Assembly: GCA_964469925.1 (NCBI GenBank)
Contig: CAYXZL010000001.1
Span: 62,001 to 126,000, forward strand
From: CAYXZL01 sp964469925
GTDB taxonomy: Bacteria > Patescibacteriota > Gracilibacteria > Absconditabacterales > Absconditicoccaceae
Reading direction: 5' to 3'
Length of the DNA: 64,000 bases
The first letter of the stretch is position 1, and the number at the start of each line of letters is the position of its first letter. Of the stretch, positions 31,302 to 43,571 are shown piece after piece. The translations under genes and the position numbers were made by a program. The notes below the pieces were generated by a model. That model searched no databases. It was not told the origin of the DNA and saw only the letters and a list, made by a program, of their open reading frames with translations.

Positions 31302-33365
31302 ATGAAAAAGATAATACTATGCATAATGTGTACAGTAACATTCTCGTTAGCATATGGAGAAGCCTACTCGCTAACATCGACTGATCAGGAAATCATTGAC
31401 CGTGTGCAATGAAAGCTAGAAGATTTTAGTCAACCGAAGCGTGCGGTACTGTACAACACATTGAATAAGTATTTACTGGGGGCGAGTAACAAAGACACGA
31501 GATGATATGTACTGTTTTCAAAAATAGTACCACTCATATACGATGAGCTCAACAAGCAACAGGGCCATGGTGCTCCTAGTAATGCAGACCTGAACATCAA
31601 AAGCATAGAAAGCAAAAATACACTAGTACAGGTGAGGTTTTGTGACACTGAAAAGTCATACGAATGATTTGTGGATATTATACTAAAAAATGGAAGGGTA
31701 ACTAAGTCACGAAGATACTATCTTCACCCAAACAATCATAGTGCAGACGCATGCGAAATAGCAGTGTTTTCACAAAGTCTCTTTACAGACAAAGCGAGCG
31801 AAAAACAAACATTTACAGCAGAGCTAAAAATAGCTGAGACAGGAAGTAGTGATCCAGACCTAACAAACAATACAAAAACCACATCTCTAACAATCAGTGC
31901 AACGACAAGTAAAGCACCATCCTACTCAGGAAAGTGATCGGCAGATTTATCAATCCAAAAGATAGAGCTATACCCTCAAACGGATGATATCATCGTAACC
32001 GTTTGCATGGATTGACCTCACAATGATATGGTAGTAACAAGATTGTATAGCAACAATAGGATGTTCAATGTACAAAGATATGAGATTAACGAACAAGAAA
32101 AAACAAAGTGTTTTGAGTTCTACGTAGACGGTTTCCAATTCCTTTTTGTGCCAGGAAGGACCTATGTGTTTGAAGCAAGAGTTGATCCACTCCAAAAACA
32201 TAAAGAGCCAAACGAAAACAACAACTACATGAAGACGACGCTATTCATACCCGCATTTATCTCTTTTGCAGACGGTATGATAGATCCAGATTTCTTCATC
32301 AGCAAAATAGAACACAATAGCAAGCAAGACACTGTTGATGTAGAAGTATGTCATGAGTGATGATCTTATGATGGAGATCTCTACACCAAAATAGAGGCGA
32401 ACGGTATTGGTAAGTTGTTCAAAAAACCAGTTATAGTAAGGACAAATCAGACATGGTGCTATACCGAGTCTATTGCAAGAAGCGATTTATATCTTAAAAA
32501 CGGAGTAAGATACGCTGTCGTTGCGACGACGGACCTCAAAAGAAACATACAAGAAAGCGATGAAGACAACAATGTACATACAGAGTATGTCCTCATAGGT
32601 AACAAAACAACTACTACATCGTCAAGTACTTCTTCCTCTTCAACTGAAAAAAACGTAGATCTTTCGGTAAAGGATGTTTCGTATGATGGCACAACACAAA
32701 AACTGATTGCAAGTATTTGTGTATCGAACAAAGATTATGCTGGCTACAATCATGTGCTATTTGAGGCTGATAATGGCTCATGAAAAACACTCTGAGTCTA
32801 CGTAAACATCAAGCAGGATGCGTGCCAGGACGTCAAGATGTCATATAGAGATATCGGACTCTCGCTCAACCACGACTATGATATTACAGCGACCATAGAC
32901 CCAAACCAAGGCGTCATAGAGTCTGATGAAGACAACAATAGTAGACAGGAAAATGTTACAATAGACAACAAGGGATCGCCTTCGTCATCGTCAGCCATAA
33001 CATCACTACCAGACCTATATGTAAAATCACTGGAGATTGTTGGCCATACAGCGAGTTCTGGTTGAGTGATACTCAGGGCAAGTTATTGTAACAAAGGACC
33101 CCAGGCTATCAATTCCCAAGACCTATCCTATGGTTTTGACATAGTCGATAGCTCTACTAATCGAGTGACAGACACGTTGATAGACCAAACTATCCCCGTC
33201 GGTTCTTGTGACACGCTAACAATAGACCCAAAGCTAAAACGATGACTCACATCGAAGTTATTTTATCAGTTTGTTTTTATGATCGACTACAAAAAATCCA
33301 TTGACGAAGCATCTGAGTCAAACAACTCACTCACAAAAAGTCTCTATATAAACTACACAAAATAG
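31302..33365 (+). CDS. secreted CARDB-repeat protein
   Basis: The 687-residue exported protein starts with a signal peptide (MKKIILCIMCTVTFSLAYG). After about 100 residues it has at least four CARDB-like beta-sandwich repeats of about 110-130 residues, each ending in an acidic turn: EPNENNN, ESDEDNN (twice) and EASESNN. Ser/Thr-rich linkers separate some repeats. CARDB modules act in cell adhesion or as spacers on the surface. There is no C-terminal anchor, so it is secreted or held by partners. The stop lies 12 bp from the convergent subtilase stop. Confidence 0.8.
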
Positions 33366-33377
33366 TCACAGGGAAAA

Positions 33378-36300
33378 TTAATCTGCACTATAGATAATCA
33401 ATAGCCTATCCTCCAAGTACAGCACTAGATTTTCTGCTAGAGAACCAGTATCAAGTTTAGGTTTAATCAAAACAATCCTTCAAATTATTTCAGTAATCTT
33501 TTTGTTTCTCACTGTCTTGTCAAAAAGGACAAAAAGGTTCATGGCTTCACTAATGGGTGCCTCATACTTCTTTAGAATAGATATTAGTTTTACAGGCTTT
33601 CTCCATCCATTGAGAATCGCTTTTTTTTGCTCAAGGATATAGGAGCTGACTGTGTCAGGAGCAGTAGTGGTCTGATCTCACGAGTTAAGGCTTTGACCGC
33701 CCGTCTCTGTAGATCAGGTGACAATACCGCTAGCGGTATTGAGCAGGCTTGTGCTTGCTCACCCACCACCTCCTCATCACCCTCATCATCCTCACCCACC
33801 ACCTCCTCCACCAGAGCTTGGTGCTGCCTTCGTCGTGACGCTATAGCTAGCAGCCACTCACCCTACGGTGATTGTTGCAGACACAATGGTACTGTAGGAA
33901 GAAGAAGAGCTGAGTTGTACACTCAGGGTATCTCACGACCACACAGAACCAGGAGAACCAGTATAGCTTCCTCAGTTAATACTATACAGACCGCCAACAA
34001 TACCAACACTAACACCAGTATTGATGCCAGTGAGTACAGCGGTAGGAGAGTTATAAGTGCTATTTAGCTCTGCATGAGTCACCGCAGCGAAAGAGAAGGG
34101 AGACGGAGTTGTGTCCTCATTTTCCGTGACGACCCCAAAACTCCCCGTAACACCACCAATCACCAGCAATCACGTAGTGGCGGTTTCAAAGTCAACAGAA
34201 CTAGTAACAACAAGCACAATACTATCTCATGGATAGACAATGCCAGGGCTTGATCTAGCCGATCCAGTATTGATACGATACAATCCATTGTTCACGACGA
34301 TATCACTACCTGTATTGATTCAGGCAATAACTAAGGGATCAGAGCTGATGGGGGTTGAAAGAGCGACGCCAGTACGCAGACCAAAACTAAATGCATTGGG
34401 GAGTGTGTCCTCACCCTCAGTTGTTACAGAAAACGACCCAGTAGTTCAACCGATATCGACAAACAAACTGCGTATATCAGAGAGGGAATCCGAGGAGCTG
34501 AGGTAAACAACGAGCGTATTTCCATTATTTATAAAGCCAGTGCTCATGAGGACACTACCTGTATCAATAGTGAAAAAACCGCCACTCACTGAGATGATCG
34601 ATTGATAGGTCAATCAGCTAATTGTCGTGCTGCCGGAGACAAGTGTGTTGAGGCTTGCACCAGTAATACTTGGAAAGCTAAAGCTATCGGGAACAACATC
34701 ATAGACACTAAGCAAGGATTGATAGGCATTGAGTCTTCTTCCACTGACAGTATTTCAGCTGAGAGCAGATATTTGATCTCCATAATTCAATAGTGCAGCT
34801 TTGAGTTGTGTAGCACTTAAGTCACTCCTTGTTCACCACAACAAAGCAGCCGCACCGACCACGTGAGGCGTTGCCATAGATGTTCCGTTCAAGTACGCAT
34901 AATCATCTGCTGAACCATCACGAAAAGCAACAATGGCTATATTATCAAGCCAACATCAGCTATAATTGTTGTTGTCTCCGTCTGTCTGCCACCTAAATTG
35001 AAGCTGGAGATCATCCGATACATAGGATTGGGGTAGATCTACCTCAAAACGATAATGGGGTCAGACATAGCTAAAGTAAAAATAGTTGTATGCATAGTAT
35101 TGTCCCACATCTCGTAAGAGAAGCGGAGAAAAAATACTGTTACCAGTAGCGATAGATAAACGAAGATAATCCTGAAAACTATTGAAGAGATATTCCGTAT
35201 CGCATAGAGTATCGAACTCGATGCGTGCATTATCAAAACCGCTAAGGCTAAAACCACTTGTTTCAATAGTTGCTACAACATTGCCTGTGTAGCTGTTACC
35301 GCTCGTTGTGGCAAGTCTTTGACTACTCGCTACGGTTTTGGTAACCCATTGTTCACTACTTCAAGAGCTAGTATAGGAGGTCGGCAGGGTCGGTGGGGTG
35401 ACTGACTCAAAGGTCTGACTATAAGGTGTGTTTGATCATAGATAAGCACTGAGAATATTGGAACCAGGAGCTCAAATATCGACAGTAATATCACCATAGT
35501 TAGAAAAAGAAGCGATTCAGTCGCTTTGTGTGGTTGCAGCTACAGAGATAATAGCATCGAGATCGTAACTTGCGGGATAGTGGGGAGAATTATCATTATC
35601 AACACCATCATTACCAGCCGCAGCCACAAACAGTCATCCTGATAAACCAAATGCTTCGATAGAATCATATTCCGTTTGAGAAAAGATTGTACCGCCATAG
35701 CTTGCATTGATGAGCTGTGCTCCATTGGCTTTGGCAAAGTAGGTCGCCTGTGCTGCTGATAAAGTAGTAAAAGCCATCCTTACTGCCATGATGCCTGCAG
35801 AAGGAGCAACTCAAACAATGCCTTCGTTATTGTTGACCTCCGCAGCAATAGTAGCAGCCACATGAGTCCCATGATAGTGAAGAGGAAGCGGGTCTTTGTC
35901 GTCTTGTGCAAAATCATAGCCATGGATGCATCCGCCGAGAGGAGAGCCATTTTCATCGACACAGCTACTACCATCTCGCATACGAGGAAGCAACTCACTA
36001 TGATGATATGCTACCCCATTATCAATAACAGCAACAATGACTGGGTAGTGATTTCCAGTGCTAATAGTCCAAGCTTCAGCTAAGTCTATATCGGCATCAT
36101 TACTGCCAGCAGTTCCATTGACAGATTGTCCCGTGTTGTGCAATCACCACAAGAGTCCTGCCAATGAATCATTAACATCCAAAGAGCTAGGATAGCGCCA
36201 GTAGTTTGGTTCGACGTACTCTATATCTGACGACTGACGCAAAGTCTCAGCAACCATTTCCAAAGATAGCCCGGTGTCAAAATTAACAAGGGCTACGCCC

Positions 36301-36566
36301 ACTTCAGGTAGAACATAATCTATTGTGATAGGCGTGAACGCGACAGAAGAGCCCCTTAGTTGTTGGGATGGCAAACCAATACTACTCTTGATATAAGGAG
36401 TGGCGTGGTTCTTATATTTCACGATAAGTTGTCCAGGAACTGCCTCCGAAGAAAGCTCTCCTTGTTCTGCTGCAAAAGTATGAGGAGCAAAGACAACTAA
36501 AAAAACAATCAGACAAAGTCTGAATAGGAGTGCTTTTTTGGAAGGGAGAAAACCATTGCCTAACAT
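33378..36566 (-). CDS. subtilisin-like (S8) serine protease, multidomain
   Basis: The 1062-residue secreted protease starts with signal peptide MLGNGFLPSKK... cut near TFAAEQ. It has an I9-like propeptide (PGQLIVKYK), then an S8 domain with Asp in VAVIDNG (near 182), His in HYHGTHVAA (near 232) and Ser in NGTSMATPH. A beta-rich insert of about 130 residues lies between His and Ser. About 110-residue repeats (SGSTTISGLT.., INTGSDIVVNNGLY..) follow, then an 18-residue polyglycine linker (33759-33812) and a helical tail. CGA at 35976-35978 is in HSELLPRM-x-DG, where subtilases have Trp. TTG 36623 is an alternative start but would add a second hydrophobic segment. Confidence 0.92.
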
Positions 36567-36603
36567 AAAAGCGATACTAACGATAAAGAATAGTGTTATC
36601 AAG

Positions 36604-37269
36604 TTATTTGGAAGTGCCGTCAATATCGTCAGCTAAGAAACCATAGCTATTCATGTCTTGTAGCGTGATCTGATAGGGAGCTCCGATTGCTTTCTGGAGC
36701 ATATCCCGATAAAAACCAGTCGGGATACCCAAGGTCGCGTAAAAATCCAAGTGACTAACGTGAGCTGGATTGCTCATGTCCAATGTCGCCAGGTCTGTGT
36801 CTCCTATTTGGTAAGTCATGGTAAAATCGCTGTCATCGCTCAACTGCCTTCTAACGCCTCACAAAAACAAATCTACACCACCATTACGAACCACAGCACC
36901 AGGAGACAGAATAGTTGTGATCCATTTACTTCTCAAAAAACGTGCTGCCTTTCTTGTCTGTGTAAGATCAACACTATCAGGAATGTTGGTGAGAACCAAG
37001 GTTCTGATCTCGGGATTCTTGTCTAGTATATAGGCAAGTTGGCACACCAAGGAGGTGTCTAAAACTCAACCAATATAAAGCTTTGACCTATCAATAGCGA
37101 AATGAAGTTTGTTCGCTTCATCGATACCCTTGTCCTGATAGTAACTATCGGGCAGGCTGCAGACCTCAGATATAGCAAGAGTGTTTTTGGTGCTGGGATC
37201 GCCGATTGTACAGCCACTTACAATAAGCAGTACGGAAGCAATTCAGATCATTGCGATCTTCAATTTCAT
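36604..37269 (-). CDS. lipoprotein with Clp-fold-like domain
   Basis: The 221-residue protein has a lipoprotein signal (MKLKIAMIGIASVLLIVSGC). The rest resembles the ClpP/crotonase-like secreted family: IRTLVLTNIPDSVDLTQTRKAARFLRSKWITTI matches the strand-helix-strand before the active site, and GVRRQLSDDSDFTMTYQ matches the strand after it. Where these proteins carry Ser or Cys-Ser (CxSAC/ASAGT), this one has AVVRNGGVD, so it may be inactive. Its 3' end lies 37 bp before the subtilase ATG, so the two are probably co-expressed. Confidence 0.55.
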
Positions 37270-37305
37270 GATCAAAAAAAATCTAAACAATAAGAGATAG
37301 CACAA

Positions 37306-37593
37306 CTAATGACTATGTGTGTGATCACATCCACATCAGCCGCCACAGCACCCATCATCATGTTGGAGTGATTCAGCAAAGCCTTGTACTAACACATTGA
37401 TGACATCATCAAAACTGATATCACGTTCGTCTGTAGCCATTGCTGCAAACATGGTTTTCAGGTGATCTAGTGCCTGATAGGTATGTTGCGAAACCTCTAT
37501 AGTGAGAGCTTCAGTAGTTTTCTGAGCTTTTTTGACTTTCTGAGAGCCGGTGACCTTTTGTTTTTTTGCAGATGAAGTTGAACTTTTCGTCAT
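37306..37593 (-). CDS. small protein with Cys/His-rich metal-binding tail
   Basis: The 95-residue protein has a Lys/Ser/Thr-rich N-terminus (about 1-28), a middle that looks like a helical bundle or ribbon-helix-helix (EALTIEVSQHTYQALDHLK), and the tail GCCGGGCGCDHTHSH, with one Gly from TGA. The tail has four Cys and three His in 15 residues and probably binds metal. It starts the minus-strand unit leading into the Clp-like lipoprotein. Function is unknown; a DNA-binding metal sensor is one possibility. Confidence 0.65.
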
Positions 37594-37735
37594 GAGCGAG
37601 GACTAAATGAATATCTAAAACAATATACATTTTTTAGGTATTGTCGATAGTGTATCAAGGGGAAATAGAAACGAAAAAGACAAATTAGACGTAATAACTA
37701 TAATCGAGATATCTACTTTTAATAACGCAGACATC

Positions 37736-40700
37736 ATGAAGCTATTGCGAAGATACACAACATTGATGATAGGTGGTTTTCTGATAGGTTTGCTCCCTTT
37801 AGCACCAAAACTTTCCTCAAACGTCTATGGTCAAAACACACAACTTCCGCAAGAATACATACCAAACTACCAAATAGCAAAAGAACGAAATGAAATACTA
37901 AATATGTTCGTGCAAATACAAGCAGTAAAAAACACGGGGCTAGACCTTGATGAGGATTTTTTCAAAAAATTAGCAACAAATTTTGAAAAGGTTTTCCCAC
38001 GCCTACCACAGGAGAGTAAATTCAAGGTTACTTATGAGCAATGCCGTATTTTGACAAACAATTTGTCACAAGAGTATACGTTCAACAAATTTGGGCAGTT
38101 TCTTGATAGCTGTTTCAGTGCACTGGACAGAGACATAAAAGACATGAATGCAAAATACAGTGTTCAAGCAAAGATGAAAACCAATCCTCAGCTATGATCA
38201 GCACCGCTCAGCGTAACATTTGATGCAAGAGATTCCTACGATCCATCAAATGAAACCTTGCCAAGTAACAACTATTATCGATATTACAAGGATACAAACG
38301 GTATAGATCAAGTTATTGGAAAGGGGGCAGTAGTAAATCATACATTTAGTAAAGAAGGAAACTACATTGTCCATCTTACTGTCAGAAGTGCAAACCAATC
38401 AGTTAAGGGTACCTTAGATGGTTCTGCATCAACCACGATCAGCGTATGACCAGAGGCGGCCAATATTGTCGTATTTGCAAATGGCCAGAGGCTGAGAGAA
38501 GATAATATAGCCAAGATATGAACTGCTGAAGCACAAGAAGGAGTATTCTTGGACGCATCAGCAACGGTGCCCAAGGGAGGAAGGATTATCCAAAGTCACA
38601 CATGGGAAGTGAAGTGAGGAAATAACACATTGCTCAAAGAAACCAATAATGGCAAACCAGATGCTATCCAGGTAAAATTCCCTGATGAAGGTCAGTTCTC
38701 TGTTGCATTGTCTACGACTGATAACGAAAATAATACCGTGAAGAAAGTGTTTTCAATCGTGATAGCAGATCCATTAGCATTGATTAGGAGCAATCCAGAA
38801 AATGGAAACACTTCCACCACGTTTAGCTTCGATGCCTCTTCTTCCTATTCATTAATTTCTAAGTTGAGGTTATACACACGGGAGATTTTTGATCCATCAG
38901 GAGAGAGGATAGATACGATACAGGGAAAACAGATAAGCAAAAGGTTTTCTCAGCCATGAAATTACGCTATTAAGCTAACGGTGGAAGACGAACAGGGCAG
39001 AAAGAATACAGAAACAAAACAGTTGTTTGTAGAGTCTACTGAGCCTATACCTCAATTTGCCATTAACCCATTACAAGACCGAAGCTCTCCATCACAGTTT
39101 GAGCTAGATGCAGGACTGAGTAATGATGTAGACATTTTGGGGGCGAATGATTTTCTTGATTACCAACGGGACTTTTCTCCACTAGAATATGTCAAAGTTG
39201 ATGAAATCATAGATAATGGTAGAAAATTAATTGTGACCTTCAATCAGAAAGGCAACTATGATATTAAATTGACAGTATCAGATCAGTTTGGAAAGCTATC
39301 AGAAATAACCAAAAAGCTTGAGGTAAAGTCGTCTCTAAGACCTGAAATGTATATCAGTCCAGTAGCGGGATTTTGGTGAAATAATGTGAAGTTCTTGGTG
39401 AGAGCAAACAAGCCCGTAGTAAATTATGAACGGGACCTGGGAGATGGGACTAAAAGATCAATTTTAGAAAACAAGCTCATCTATTCATATGACAAAGTGG
39501 GAGTATATCCAGTGACATTGACGGTTTATGGTCCTGACGATGAAAAAAACAGTATTACAAGAAATGTGTACATCGGAGAAACAGGCAAACCAATCGTTGC
39601 CTATACGGTAAAAAGTAGGTCAAACATTATTCTCAAGCAAGAAGATAGCTGTTTTGATGGTGCTGTAGAGATACCAGCCTATCGTGTACCAAGATTGCAG
39701 AGCCTGCTCATCGATGTGGCGGAATCGGTAAACACAAAAGGAGAAAGGGCAAACCTACAATACTATTTTCAGCCACAAAATGATAACATTTATAAGAGCA
39801 ATAATTTTAACTATAAATTTGCAGAGTTAGGGTGTCAGCGAGTAGATATTACTATAGAAGACACACAAGTACATGCAACTCATACACAGAAGGTGTGGTT
39901 TAGGGTGGTCAATGATCTGCCAGTGTTGCAAAATATCCAAATGACTTTTCCACAGTTTGGTAACCAAGTAGGTGTAGGCTTGAGTCAGGGTCAGGAAAAA
40001 CAAGTGTTTGATTGATCAACCATCGATCCACTCATCGTGCATGTAATAGCTGCTAATGCAAGAGACCCAGATGGGGCCATTGCGTTTTTCAAATGGTATT
40101 ATTTCAATAAAGACAATCCAGATAGAATACTAGAAACCAAGATCACTCCTGCAAATGTTCCAGAAGCATATTTTTCCCTACAAAAAATTCCCTGAGAATA
40201 TGAATTCGGGGTAACCTTAGTAGATAATGATGGTGGGGAACAAAAGAGTAGGTCATTAATAGGCAATGGTCCTGTTGTGTTTTTTCCTCCAGATTCAACG
40301 AACATCGATATACCCATCGTGACGTTGAGACAGTCAGAGGTAAATGCAAGGATTGGTGATGAAATCACCTTTGAGGCGGTAGCAAAGATACTGTCCGATA
40401 GGTCAGACTTTGAGGCAACAAGATCAATCAAATATGATTTTGATGGTGATGGTGAAGCGGACCTAACGACCAAGGATTCCAAGGTAACATACTACTATAG
40501 ACAAGCGGGTCAGTATACCCCGAGAGTAAAAGTAGTCTATAGGGGTATTCCTGGTAGTGCAGTAGGAGAAAAAATCGTCGTAGAAGACGGTATAAAACCG
40601 ATAATTCTGTTAGAAAACCTATGACCACTCGTTATCGCCAGAGATGTGAGTTTGGGGACAAATGTCCACACGGTATTGTGTATGGATACAAAAAAATGTG

Positions 40701-41977
40701 GCAGCGACAAAGTTGAGGCAGAGAGAGATGCTCAGTATATGCAGGTGCTAAGCGGCGAGGACAAAGTCTTTAGTTTTATTTACCCATGAACGGGCGAGTA
40801 TGATTATGAAATGTCTGTTGTCGATGACTTTGCCAACCAGGCGGTTAAGACAGGAGTGTTGGTGATTGATGATGCGGCAAATGATCTCGAAGACATAGCC
40901 CTGCTTTCAATACCCAAGGCTCAGGTCCTCAATGGTGGCTATAGTGTTACAGTTGGTAGCAACCTCGATAATACGATCGTTTACTATATAGCGAATCCAC
41001 TACAGGGAGAGTGCTTTGTAGATACCGATATTACAATCGATAGTGATGGAGATGGCGATGCTGAGCAGGATAGAAATCTCGATTGTGATACACTGGTAAG
41101 TGAAAAATATGAACCCTTGTTTGATTCCCAAGCTGGCAGAATCTATTATCAAAAAGATGGTACGTTAGAGAGAGTCGACCTTACGATTACATTTTTAGAT
41201 AAAACACTAGAGTTAGATGAAAAACTAGTCCCGATTTACAAAGATATCAGTAGTCTGATACTATCCTTAGATGCTAGTGACTCAGATATTCAGTATCTCA
41301 AGGATCTTCTATTGGGATTGAGAAATCAATTGGGCGATAGAGTTGGCATTGCAGCACAGGTTATCAGTATCAGAGATCATGTAAAAAATATCGAAAACAA
41401 ACTGACCGAACAAGAAATAAATCGTTTGGATGTTATACTATACGCCCTATCAGACAGCACAGTCACGGCGGCCTTAGGGGGTACGCCATATGAGCAAGCA
41501 AAGCAGGATATTCTTCTGCTTGTGCCGATCGAGGTTAAACAGCAACTAGTTCCACTATTTCTAACAATAGACAATGCAGATGGAAACAAGGATCTTATCA
41601 AGGAAACATTACAAAGCATCATTGATATTGTAAAAAATAATGCCGGAGATCAGGAGTGACAAATAGACCCCCTCGATTTAGATCTGATTGTGCTACCCAA
41701 AATATGCCAAATTCTTAATTATTATGAAATCTCATCCAAGGCATGTGATAATCAAGATGGAGACACAAGCAATGCTGATACACAAAACACCGGAGAAAAT
41801 ACGACAAGCTGATGATCGGTTTGGGGCAAGGTATTCAAAGTAATTCTCATAATAGTGGTGGTACTAGGGGTTGTGTTTGGGACATTGGTAGCAATCTTTG
41901 CTATCAAGGCAAAATTAGCACAAAAGTCCGAAGAAAATAGTAGTGACTCATCCTGATGAGAATCGAATCCAGGCTAA
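37736..41977 (+). CDS. giant PKD-repeat surface protein
   Basis: The 1413-residue protein has an N-terminal signal/anchor (about 11-32), a helical region, then about six to eight PKD-like beta-sandwich repeats. These carry FSKEGNYIVHLTV, FSQPGNYAIKLTVED, YSYDKVGVYPVTLTVYG and YRQAGQYTPRVKVVY. A helical region (about 1130-1310) and a C-terminal TM helix (about 1364-1388) with short tail follow. PKD repeats are extracellular spacers in adhesins and wall proteins. CGG or CGA stands at the conserved PKD Trp in at least four repeats (38279, 38879, 39167, 39431) while other repeats use TGG. It is a candidate host-attachment protein. Confidence 0.88.
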
Positions 41978-42000
41978 AGATAACAATCTCAGAAAATAAA

Positions 42001-42038
42001 AAACCACCAGACAAGTGAAATTGATCTGGTGGTTTTTA
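42001..42038 (+). terminator. strong bidirectional terminator
   Basis: An 11-bp perfect stem (AAACCACCAGA with TCTGGTGGTTT, 13-nt loop) has A/T runs on both sides. It separates the PKD gene from the convergent lipoprotein gene and can end both transcripts. Confidence 0.92.
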
Positions 42039-42078
42039 TAATGCGGTCACAGCATGACAGATTTAGACATATCTGTTT

Positions 42079-42747
42079 TTATTGAAGAAAACTGAGTGTC
42101 TCTGGTCTATAGAAAGGCTTTCCTGTAACTCCAGGTAAGAAAACAAAGCTTTGTTTTCTATTGTAGACAAACTCGCTAGCAGAGCTTGTCTCAGCTCATA
42201 TGCCCCTAGGGTCTGCATAGAGAGAACATGTTTCTATGAGTTTTTGGTTGTAAATCTCTTTCTTTTTCATGTCGCTTCCTCCCTCCGTGTTTGCCGCTGC
42301 ATCGATAGCATCCTGCTCAGCCTGCGTATAGGTCACAGCAGGATCAGAAAAATCAATAATATAGTTCGTATAGTCAGTGTTGGCTCGCCAATCACCACGA
42401 TTGACAACAACACACTTGCTAGGGTCTTTCCCTTGTTGGCTAATCAAATCTAAGATAGCATTTTCAATACTTTGATCTTCCTTTTTGGTGAAAACGGAGA
42501 TAGAAAGAGGTTTGTCTAGGTCTGGGCTATCATATATGATAGTGTTGTCGATAGAGGTCACTTTCGCTTTACCCTTACTAACATCATCAAAAACACTTTG
42601 TTGATACGCAAACTGTATACCGAGGTTTTGATCGACAAAATAGTTGTCCAAATATGCAGCGTCATCATCAGGAGTAACTGTTTGTACTCTGTTACAACCA
42701 GCTAGAGCGAGGGCAAGCAAAGGAAGAGTAAGAATAATTTTTTTCAT
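42079..42747 (-). CDS. lipoprotein, unknown
   Basis: The 222-residue protein starts with a clear lipoprotein signal (MKKIILTLPLLALALAGC) and is otherwise a soluble alpha/beta protein with NLGIQFAYQQSVFDD and PLSISVFTKKEDQS. The last 40 residues lie beyond a TGA at 42196-42198. The pattern resembles small lipoproteins with a PsbP/DUF-like fold, but I cannot assign a family. It is anchored outside the membrane. Confidence 0.75.
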
Positions 42748-42834
42748 GAAGAAGCGTCAAATAGTAAAACAGATACCATGACTCTATTTATACAGTGGTT
42801 ATTTGAAAGGAAAATATAACCTGAAGACAGCATC

Positions 42835-43314
42835 TTATAGATGCAGCTCCAAAGTCACGTCGTAGTCCCGAAAACCTTGTTTTTTATAAAAAGCAATCGC
42901 CTCTTTATTTGCCTGTGATGCTGTGACACAAATATTGTCGACACCATGCTCTCTGGCCCATTCTATAAACAAAGAAACAAGCTGAGATCAAACGTGCTGT
43001 CATCTATGATCCGGCATGATATACATGTTTTCTAATTCTGCTTGTTTGTTGAGTGTCCTGCATGGGTTTTGTGTTTTTTTGATCCAGCCAACAAGATATC
43101 ACACAATAGTAGTATCGTGGTATCTTGCAACGAGACAACAGGCATCGGAATCAAGAATACTTGAGCGGAAATATGCCTTTCACAAGGGTCACATTGTCCA
43201 AGACAAATCAAAGCTTGGATCATATTCGTCATACTCTTTTTTAAATAGTGAAAAGTTGAGGCACTGAACACGTTCAAGATCGTCTATATTCGCTTGTACA
43301 ATTGAGTAGCCCAT
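42835..43314 (-). CDS. GNAT-family N-acetyltransferase
   Basis: The 159-residue protein has the GNAT fold: N-terminal IVQANIDDLERV, motif A ELENMYIMPDHRGQHVGSQLVSLF with the acetyl-CoA pyrophosphate loop RGQHVGS (two Gly from TGA), and motif B NKEAIAFYKKQGF. It transfers an acetyl group from acetyl-CoA to an amine of unknown identity. It lies between a lipoprotein gene and a broken hydrolase gene on the minus strand. Confidence 0.88.
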
Positions 43315-43335
43315 TGAAATATTGATGAGGTAAAT

Positions 43336-43525
43336 CTACAGCACGGACTCGATCACCATGCGGAGTGCAGCGACATACTCGCCTTGTGCAATATCGTGTT
43401 TGGCTCAAGGGATAATGTGAAGCACACTAGGCACTCAAGGGGTTCCCAATAACATGCTCTAGATCGTTTTCGAGAAAGCTACCACTAGACAGCAGGAGTA
43501 TTGTTTTCCCTCATACAAACCCCAT
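43336..43525 (-). pseudogene. frameshifted alpha/beta-hydrolase-like remnant
   Basis: From ATG 43525 the frame reads MGFVGGKTILLLSSGSF...EHVIG and then meets TAG at 43427-43429. Removing one G near 43445-43447 switches to a frame giving GTPGVPSVLHIIPGAKHDIAQGEYVAALRM and TAG at 43336. Together they resemble the C-terminal strand/helix end of an alpha/beta hydrolase (strand, then PGAxHD with catalytic His). The piece is only about 62 residues, so it looks like a remnant; a sequencing error is possible. Confidence 0.45.
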
Positions 43526-43571
43526 ATCTATCCTGTCAATTAAATAACTCTGGGTCAAGACCACGATTTCT

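Noticed and set aside
33720..33760. inverted repeat around CAATACCGCTAGCGGTATTG as a mobile-element end
   Set aside because: It lies inside the coding sequence of the subtilase tail; no flanking duplication or transposase.
33627..34067. 146-residue plus-strand ORF
   Set aside because: Antisense to the subtilase repeat and polyglycine region; low complexity and no family pattern.
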